DNA of 64,000 nt, from contig OX465282.1 in the NCBI GenBank assembly GCA_949987705.1, positions 5,878,501 through 5,942,500 of the forward strand, read 5' to 3'. Made by a program: the position numbers and the translations under genes. This DNA is from Thereva unica. Taxonomy: Eukaryota; Arthropoda; Insecta; Diptera; Therevidae. Under the pieces are notes generated by a model. The model did no database searches, was not told where the DNA came from, and worked only from the letters and a program-made list of their open reading frames with translations. Shown in pieces: positions 57,277 through 64,000 of this stretch. Every line of letters starts with the position of its first letter. Position 1 is the stretch's first letter.

Positions 57277-58262
57277 TCATTTAATTTCATTTTCATTTAT
57301 TTCATCAGCGAGTAAACTGTTCCATAATTGTGTAGAATGAACAAAACAAGATCTCTGCGCAACTAAATGGGAGAATCTAGGTAGGATAAATAGTATTCTT
57401 CTAGTCGTACGACCAAATCGAAGATACTCATGGAGGTATGATGGACGATCAGAGTGTAGGAGTTTATAAATGAATGTCATTACCTTGAGCGATAATTACA
57501 CTTCAAGTGTGCACCCCAGAACAGAAGAACGATATCGACTTATATGGTCAGATCGGCGAAGATTATAAACAAACCTTGTACAATCGTTGAAGGCTACATT
57601 GAGTTTATCACGACATGACGCATCAAGGGACGGGAAGACCAAGCTAGCATAGGTGAAGTACGGTAAAAATTACGTTTTGATTAGCTTTGAATGAGTACCT
57701 AAGAGCAGAATGGAAGCGTACAGCCATAGACGACGCAAATTTCCATATATTTTAGATAGAGTATGAGAGATCTGGTCACAGCAAGTTAATTGGGAGTTCA
57801 GATAGACGCTTAGATTTTTGACTCGCGATTGATAAGGTAAGCGCGTCTTTATGAGAATGATTGGTGGAAGGAAGGTGGTGTCTACATGACTCCTATACAA
57901 TGGAGTGCAGCACTATTTAGATGCTTTAAGTGGTTGGAAAGAGACCATTGAGAAATACGCTCGAGATCGGCATTAATGTTGCTAACACAGTTTTCAACCA
58001 AACCAGTAGGACTGTTTAATTAAATTTGAACATCGTCTGCATACATGTGCAGTTTACAGTTAGTCACGACACCGCTGAAATCATTTATATACATGCTGAA
58101 AAGCAGCGGTCCTAGTATGGAGCCCTGCGGAACACCGGTGATTGGCAGGGAGTCAGAAGTTGAATTTTGTAACCATACTTTTTAAGATCGATCGGGAAGT
58201 ACCAGAGGAAAAATCAACTTTAGGAATATTTGTGGGAGGTTGTCTGGACCAACAGATTCCGA
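57277..58262 (-). pseudogene. CR1/Jockey-type LINE (family B) fragment
   Basis: On the minus strand the fragment begins ESVGPDNLPQIFLKLIFPLV (early RT block, 58200-58260). It then jumps to [20 protein letters not shown] (motif B, about 58150-58090) and MYADDVQI (motif C with both aspartates). LERISQWSLSNHLKHLN, RVKNLSVYLNSQLTCCDQIS and LHEYLRFGRTTRR then lead to HSTQLWNSLL near the C terminus. RT motif A is missing between the first two pieces, so there is an internal deletion of about 150-200 codons. An in-frame stop follows motif C and there are frameshifts after 57670. The 3' end is an AAATG-type simple repeat (57278-57310). Family A joins it directly at 58263. Confidence 0.8.
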
Positions 58263-60206
58263 TTTAATTGAATAATTTTATGAAAGTTGAGAGTTGTGGG
58301 TCGTCAAAAATTTCATACAACTCGTTGTTGTATCTTCTTCGCCATATTCCATCCTCTCTGATTGGGCCTATTATGCATCTGAGAATTTTCCTCTCGAACC
58401 TGTTGACTCGTTCCTCTATGTCCTGGGTCATAGTCCAAGTCTCGCTACCATAACACAGTACTGGTCGTATTACTGTTTTGTAGAGTGAGAGTTTCGTTTT
58501 CCTGTGCACAAATCTTGAGTGCAGGATTTGTTTTTGGGCATAAAAGGCTCTATTAGCCAGTAGTATTCGTCTAGTTATTTCTTCGTTTCTTTTTGTGATA
58601 GTAGACCCAAGGTAGACTGTTTTATCGACTACTTCTAGGTTATGTTCGTCGATGGTTATATTTCTTCCCATTCTAAATCGTCCTGCTCTGGCTTGTTGCA
58701 TCACCTTCGTTTTTTCTTCGTTAATCTTCAGGCCTATGTCCTTTGCCGCCTCTTTTAATTTAACATAGACTTCTTTTGCTGCCAAAAAGGACCTTCCCAC
58801 GATGTTTACGTCATCCGCATATCCAAGTAATTGTACCGACTGGGTAGCTATTGATGCACTTCGCTGGACTGACGTTTTCCTTATCACCCATTCTAGGGCC
58901 AGGTTGAAAAGCATGGGGGCCAGCCCATCTCCTTGTCTAAGCCCTTGACGTACTTCGAACTCCTCTGTTACAACATCCTTACTTATCGCCAGTGAGCTGT
59001 TTGTGCATTTGATTAGTTGTACCAACTTTGAGGGGACTCCTATTTCCGATAAGATCTCGTATAGCCTCTCTCTGTTTATTGAGTCATATGCCTGTTGAAA
59101 TTCGACAAATATCTGGTATACATCTACATTCCTTTCCCAGGTTTTCTCCAGAATTTGCCTTAAGGTCAGCAGTTGGTCCGATGTTGACCTGTTTGTCCTA
59201 AAACCAGCTTGATATTCTCCTATAAGGCTTTCCGCTATAGGTTCCAGTTTTTGTTTCACAAGGATTGTGAAGATTTTGTAGCTGGTGCTGAGGAGTGAGA
59301 TGCCTCTGTAGTTTTTGCAGTTTAGTTTATCTCCTTTCTTGTATATTGGACATATAATGGCTTTCTTCCAGTCCTCTGGTATAACTTCTTCCTCCCAGAT
59401 GGTGCATATGAGTTCGTGTAATGTTCGTAATAGTTGGGGTCCTCCTTCCTTTAGCAGCTCAGCTGCTATTCCATCGGCGCCAGGCGATTTGTTGCTGTTC
59501 TGCCTTTTTACAGCTTCCCGCACCTCATCCAGTGTTGGTGGTTCTATTTAGATGTTATCTTGCGGAATTACAAATGCCTCTGTCTCTGCATTCTCATTTG
59601 ATATGGAGATAGGATTCAATAGGTTCTGAAAATACTCTCTCCCCCTTTCCTTTATCCTATCAGGATCTGCCAACAAGTTCCCATCTATGTCCTTGAAGAT
59701 GTCCGTTCTTATTGGTGATCTGGCGAGTTCCTTTGTACGCTTGTCTAATTCTCCCTTCATTGAAGTCTTCCTGTATCTGTAAGATTTTCCTATTTAGATA
59801 TTCCCACTTCTTCTTTCTGTACAGCTTGTCTGCGATTTTTCTTTTTTCCCTGCTCTTGTTGGCCTTGCGATGTACTCTCGGTGGCTCTGGTTTCTTTCTT
59901 CAATTGCGGTTCTACAGTCTTGGTCGAACCAATCAATTCTAGTCTGTCTGGGGGCCCAGCCTAGTCCATCTTCTGCTGCCCCCTTTATGCTGCTTTTGAC
60001 CTGTTCCCATTTGTCGTTGATGTTGGGCTGCTCATCTACCTCTCTCAAGTTTTGTACGACAGCATGTTGGTAGGCATCTCTTATTTCTTCCCGTTTTAGC
60101 TTATCTACGAGTATATCGTATTTTGGTTGAGTTTGCACTCTATGCGTTTTAGTTGCTATCCGGGTTCTCAATTTCACTTTGACTAGATAGTGGTCCGAGC
60201 CACAGC

Positions 60207-61542
60207 CAAAGTCTAGAAATTAACAAGTCTTTCATCTTCATATGGTTAAGGGGTTGCTCTGATTTTTGAGGCAAAAAATTGACTATTTTTGGATTTTTTT
60301 TTACAGAAAACCCTTATTATTTTTATATACAAAATTTTTTCATAGTATTAGATAACTTTTAGAGATCACAAAAAAAATTTTAATTTTTTTTTTGCCGTCA
60401 TAAATAAATATGTAGCACGCGCTGAAGTTGACACCTCAAAAATAACATGGAAAACGGTTCCATCGATAGCTCCGTCCCCATTGGTCAGAACCAGAAAAGT
60501 GAAAAACGGTTTTGTTAAAAATTATGTCCTTTAGTTCGCTTATGTCAACATTAGTAAAAATTGCATCAAAAAAAAAAATTTAAGGACATTTTAGTGAAAA
60601 AACGTAAAAATGCAACTTTTCTGGCCCAAAATGGGAGGATAAAATACTAACAGTAAGATTTTGAAAAAAAATTTTACACAGGCGAACTCGACAACATCTT
60701 TTTCGATAAATTGACATAAGTGGTAAGTCAATATATTAAATAGTTTCTTTTGAATCGCTGGAACCGTTTTGAAAAATGGCATTTTGAGAAAAACGCGTTT
60801 AAAGTTTTTTTACGTTTCACTGTAGCCGAACTAACCGAAATAATGTAAGTAAATTCAAACGTATGTTTGCGTTACTATATACATATAGTGGCTGATGTTG
60901 TTATTTGCACGAATGCGTATGTATATTTTACATTCGTGTAAATAACAATAACATCAGGTACTATGTATATAAACTATAACAGTAGCACTACCACGCGCTG
61001 AACGTCCGACAGAAAATCAGTTTTTTTGCACTTACAATACTGCATATAACTTTTTAACGAAAAAAAATTTCGTACAAATATTTTAGGAACGTATTCTACA
61101 CATATTAATAAATATAAAAAGGCAAAAAAAAATTTCGTTTTTTTTTAAACCAAAAATCAGAGCAACCCCTTTGAGTGAAAGGCGAACAGCTATATGCACA
61201 AGTTTTTCAAATGACGATGTCAGGCTATCAGAGAGAGAACGCAACATTTTTATACGCGCTGGTATACAACCATAAGTCGGAAAATTTTATGAGCTTATAT
61301 GGGGATGTATTGGTGCATATTTGCTCGTTTGTTTTGATTTATGAAATAAAAAAACTGATTCAATTTTCTTTCCTTTTCTGTTCTTCATACTTTATCGTAA
61401 AGAGAGAATCTGGCTTTGTCTGGCCGAGTTCACGAAGTATGCGTTGAGTTTTGCTCAGCAGTGATGTTCATATATGCACGCACACAATCAACGGTCGGAA
61501 ATTTTTGTATGAAGATGAAAGACTTGTTATTACTAGACTTTG
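60207..61542. mobile_element. hAT-like non-autonomous element inside LINE family A
   Basis: The element is flanked by a perfect 8-bp duplication, GCCACAGC, at 60199-60206 and 61543-61550. Its ends are inverted repeats of about 36 bp: CAAAGTCTAG at the left, continuing AACAAGTCTTTCATCTTCAT, and the complement at the right. Removing it and one duplication restores an uninterrupted endonuclease stretch, RGACCGSDHYLV. An 8-bp duplication with short inverted repeats beginning CA is the hAT pattern. No transposase is encoded. A second inverted-repeat element is nested inside (60248-61171). Confidence 0.88.
60248..61171. mobile_element. inner inverted-repeat element nested in the hAT-like element
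   Basis: The ends AAGGGGTTGCTCTGATTTTTG and its complement at 61151-61171 face each other over 21 bp. The inside is AT-rich with a strong hairpin at about 60890-60957 (TGATGTTGTTATTTGCACGA against its complement) and two CACGCGCTGAA words (60418, 60993). No duplication is clear, so it may be a separate insertion or an internal part of the outer element. Confidence 0.65.
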
Positions 61543-61802
61543 GCCACAGCACGCTCCTCTCATTGTTCTTACGTCCAGTATACTCGTGGCCCCTCTTCTT
61601 TCAATTAGGACGTGGTCAATTTGATTATTAGTTACTCCGTCTGGTGATTGCCACGTCATCTTATGTATATCGTTGTGCGGGAATACTGTTGAACTTACTA
61701 CCATTGCGTTTGAGCTTGCGAAATCGATCAATCGACTACCATTGTCATTGGTAACGTTGTGTAGGCTATGCTTTCCTATGACTCCTAGGAACTCCTCTTC
61801 TT

Positions 61803-62200
61803 TTCCTAAAGTTTCATTAGGGGCAAATTCGGGTTAAGCTTAGATGAAAAAAACTGGGCTTTCGCTTTACGTATGAAGGAAGCTACTATATTCCTAACCT
61901 TTGTGTAGGCTTTTAAGTTCGCATCGGTTCTATTAATTTTATATTTCTTGAATAAGAATTCTCTCTCGGAGACAAGACGGCTGATTTTAGTGGAGAACCC
62001 AGTGGGGAGGGGGGGGGATAGAGGAAAATATGCGTTTTGTTTTAACGGGGACAAAAGATTCGTTGGAAACATAGCCCACGAAAATGTTCTATTTGGTTGT
62101 CTATGTCAGAGATGCGGTATATTTGATCCCATGGTAGTGAGGAGCATTCTTGCAATAGACATCTATAGACTTGTAGTCACGATACGAAAACAATTTCATG
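61803..62200 (-). pseudogene. Jockey/CR1-like LINE endonuclease tail (family D)
   Basis: The minus strand reads LLQECSSLPWDQIYRISDID, then NQIEHFRGLCFQRIF and a stop, a shift, STKISRLVSEREFLFKKYKI and IRKAKAQFFSSKL. This is the typical passage from the end of the endonuclease into the linker of Jockey/CR1-type LINEs. It stops sharply at 61803 where family A begins, so one element interrupted or replaced the other. A further minus-strand scrap at 62205-62270 (NLITDPKGILDRWEEHF) is a LINE linker from yet another copy. Confidence 0.7.
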
Positions 62201-62319
62201 AAAGTGTTCCTCCCATCGATCTAAGATGCCTTTAGGATCAGTGATCAGATTCCCAGGTTTTTCGTTGGAGTATGAGCAGCGTTTGGCCGACAGCGTGTAG
62301 GCTTCAGAAACATCGAGGG

Positions 62320-63150
62320 CAAACGAGTCGGAAAGAACAAGCGGGATTTAGACCACATCGAGGATGCATTGATCAAATATTCACACTCCGTTAGCTAATA
62401 GAAGAAGTAATTCGTTGCGGCAAACGAACTGTCGTCGTTTTCATCGATTTCAAATCCGCTTTCGATTGCGTCGATTGGAACAGCTTGTGGAGAGTCTTGG
62501 AAACCGAACACGTGCCATTGAGACTCATCCAACTTCTCCAAGCGTCATACGGCGGCTCAACCAGCAGCGTTCGTATTCAAAGCGACTTATCCGAGGAGTT
62601 CCCGATTCAAACAGGTGTGCGACAGGGAGACGTCGCTTCGCCACTTCAACGTTGTGATCGACGCGATTATGCTTGAAGCATTCGATGGACGACTAGGAGT
62701 TCGATACAACAACTTCGTAACCGACTTAACGTTCGCCGACGATAGCGCCGTCTTTGCCGACACGAATGCCGAAGCAAGAGACATCTTACACTATATTTCC
62801 CGCATCCCCCAGTCATACGGGTTAAAAATCATTAATGCAGAGAAGACCAAAGTGCTCACAACGGACGGATCGAGGGCCAGTGTTCAGCTCGATGGAAACC
62901 AAATCGAACAGGTTCCGAAGTTCAAATATTTTGGATCATTAGTTTAGGAAACGAAAGTAGCATCGTCGTCCAACGTTCACAGCCGCAGGAAACAAACAAA
63001 TATTACCATCAAAACAAAAGTACGCCTTTACCGAACGTATCAGTTATCGAGGCTCGAGATATCGCCAAAAAGCGGCAAAAATGGAAACGAATCGTGAGCA
63101 GAGTTCGGACCGCCAGCTAACGGATCAAAGAAGAAGAAGAAGATGTGCTA
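62320..63150 (+). pseudogene. RTE-like LINE reverse transcriptase fragment
   Basis: The plus strand reads EQAGFRPHRGCIDQIFTLR, stop, then KRTVVVFIDFKSAFDCVDW (motif A), a PIQTGVRQGDVASP block (motif B) and, after a frameshift near 62640, TDLTFADDSAVFADT (motif C), LKIINAEKTKVL and QVPKFKYFGSLV, stop. After a deletion near 63045 it ends RDIAKKRQKWKRIVSRVRTA. Catalytic residues of motifs A and C are present. It matches in style the endonuclease piece at 21590 and may be the other half of that family, but they are 40 kb apart and the link is not proven. Several stops and shifts make it inactive. Confidence 0.85.
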
Positions 63151-63154
63151 CGTG

Positions 63155-64000
63155 GTGTATATTGTGTCATACTGCGGACTCTTCGGTAGAACTCCCGCTC
63201 CATCTCCTTTGGAGAGCTATAACAGCCAGAAGATCATCATGAGATAAAAGAATGTTAAACCTAACTGTTATATAGTTTCGGAGGTGTAGATCTACTCGTA
63301 TAGTAACATTTTAGAAAAATTAAGGGTCGATGATGCCCTCAGCATGTAAATCGCACTATATAGTTACCTTATCTGTATGTGGTACAACTTATCAAATAGC
63401 AATAACTTATGCTACAGAAAGATGATAGAAGAGTCGGTCCAGGAGGTCATGGTACCTCTAGTCGTAACTATTTTCCTTAACATTTTTATTCGGAAAATAA
63501 ATTAAATTGCATCAACATTGCAAAAAGCTCTATGACAATTAAAATCTTAGTTAACCTAGCCAATAAAACCTCATAAAGTTCGTAACCTTCATCTCCTGCA
63601 TCTATAATTCTTTTGACCATCGTTTCAACACTAGTTCCTACTTACAAACATCATTATCTTTTATAATAAGGTAAGTGTTTGTATATGGTTAAAAACATTA
63701 ACGACAAACAAAAAAAAAATCCTTTATAGGTTGTTTTTATATTATCTAATTTATTTTTCATATTAAAAGACTGGTTCTATTAAGGCTTGAATGGTGTCTA
63801 TGGAGGCTATGTGTCAACAAAAATATTATTACGATCTTCGTTTAATATGACGCAAGCGAAAAGAATATACATTTTGTGACTTAATGCACATAATATTAAA
63901 TATTTTGCTAAATATAATGACAATAATTTCACATCCTAGTGATTTTTTGATGTAGAATTCCGAGCTTAGAATAACCATTCGTACTGCCAGTTCTATATGT
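63155..64000. other. intergenic, no recognisable gene
   Basis: AT-rich sequence with no supportable feature. Confidence 0.45.

Larger units (their letters stand above)
58263..61802 (-). pseudogene. LINE family A: endonuclease and reverse transcriptase
   Basis: Read on the minus strand, the endonuclease starts near EEEFLGVIGKHSLHN (61800) and NGSRLIDFASSN, then TNNQIDHVLIERRGATSILD. At 61550 it is cut by a 1,336-bp DNA element and resumes at 60206 with SDHYLVKVKLRTRI, the SDH catalytic block. A linker with two frameshifts (about 59860 and 59730) and a stop (59546) leads to a 419-codon RT frame (58264-59523). SPGADGIAAELLKEG, NCKNYRGISLLSTSYKIF, FVEFQQAYDSINRERL (motif A), RQGLRQGDGLAPMLF (motif B), LLGYADDVNIVG (motif C) and RPVLCYGSETWTMT can be read. 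Motif A has FVEF where the catalytic residue is normally aspartate. The C-terminal part after FDDPQLSTFIKLF is cut off by family B sequence; the missing part is seen in the short copy at 3191. No RNase H domain. The clade is uncertain, RTE-like perhaps, from the short-repeat tail of the other copy. Confidence 0.92.

Overview
The window looks like repeat-dense, AT-rich, non-coding nuclear DNA of an arthropod. An insect, perhaps a fly, is the best guess, but this rests on the transposon families and on GTATGTAT-type repeats, not on a diagnostic gene. No host gene can be named with confidence. Nearly every recognisable coding stretch is a decayed piece of a transposable element. There is no bacterial, organellar or CRISPR-like content and no intact tRNA or rRNA gene.

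Layout: 0-3.5 kb holds a mariner transposase remnant, a tRNA-derived SINE, a 5S-rRNA-like SINE copy and a 297-bp 5'-truncated LINE with a target-site duplication. 5.2-7.25 kb is a head-to-tail pair of non-autonomous Helitrons; the first carries seven 128-bp minisatellite units. 7.3-7.6 kb is a 102-bp tandem array. 10.4-10.8 kb has three adjacent short inverted-repeat elements, followed by a BEL/Pao integrase tail. 13.4-16.5 kb has another 5S-like SINE and a disrupted Jockey/CR1-type LINE on the minus strand. 19.0-21.4 kb is a 5'-truncated RNase-H-bearing LINE (LOA/I-like) with a 16-bp duplication and a 118-bp palindromic insert, followed by an RTE-like endonuclease fragment. 22.8-27.1 kb is featureless. 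27.1-30.3 kb has an R1-like remnant, two Gypsy integrase pieces, one unexplained exon-like reading frame and a MITE. 32.7-33.8 kb has a 5S-like SINE and a Gypsy integrase tail. 40.4-43.0 kb is a cluster of a 5S-like SINE, a Harbinger-like element (TTA duplication), a 248-bp palindrome, a mariner-like transposase and another Gypsy tail. 46.9-48.4 kb is a 1.48-kb near-perfect palindrome. 49.5-51.45 kb has two LINE fragments and a second, younger copy of the LOA/I-like LINE with an exact 12-bp duplication. 52.6-53.5 kb is a tandem duplication and 53.8-56.0 kb a large inverted repeat, both with tRNA-like segments. 57.3-63.2 kb is a nest of at least four LINE families in both orientations; one has its endonuclease split by a 1,336-bp hAT-like element with a perfect 8-bp duplication.

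The genes do not work together as a pathway. The region is a record of successive insertions: LINEs into LINEs, inverted-repeat elements into LINEs, and Helitrons next to Helitrons. Some of the order of events can be read directly from target-site duplications. The observations most worth a second look are the dispersed 5S-rRNA-like SINE family, the 1.48-kb palindrome, the 2.2-kb inverted repeat, the tandem Helitrons with unequal minisatellite arrays, and the precisely datable nested insertions. All family assignments come from reading motifs by eye; none was confirmed by a database search.
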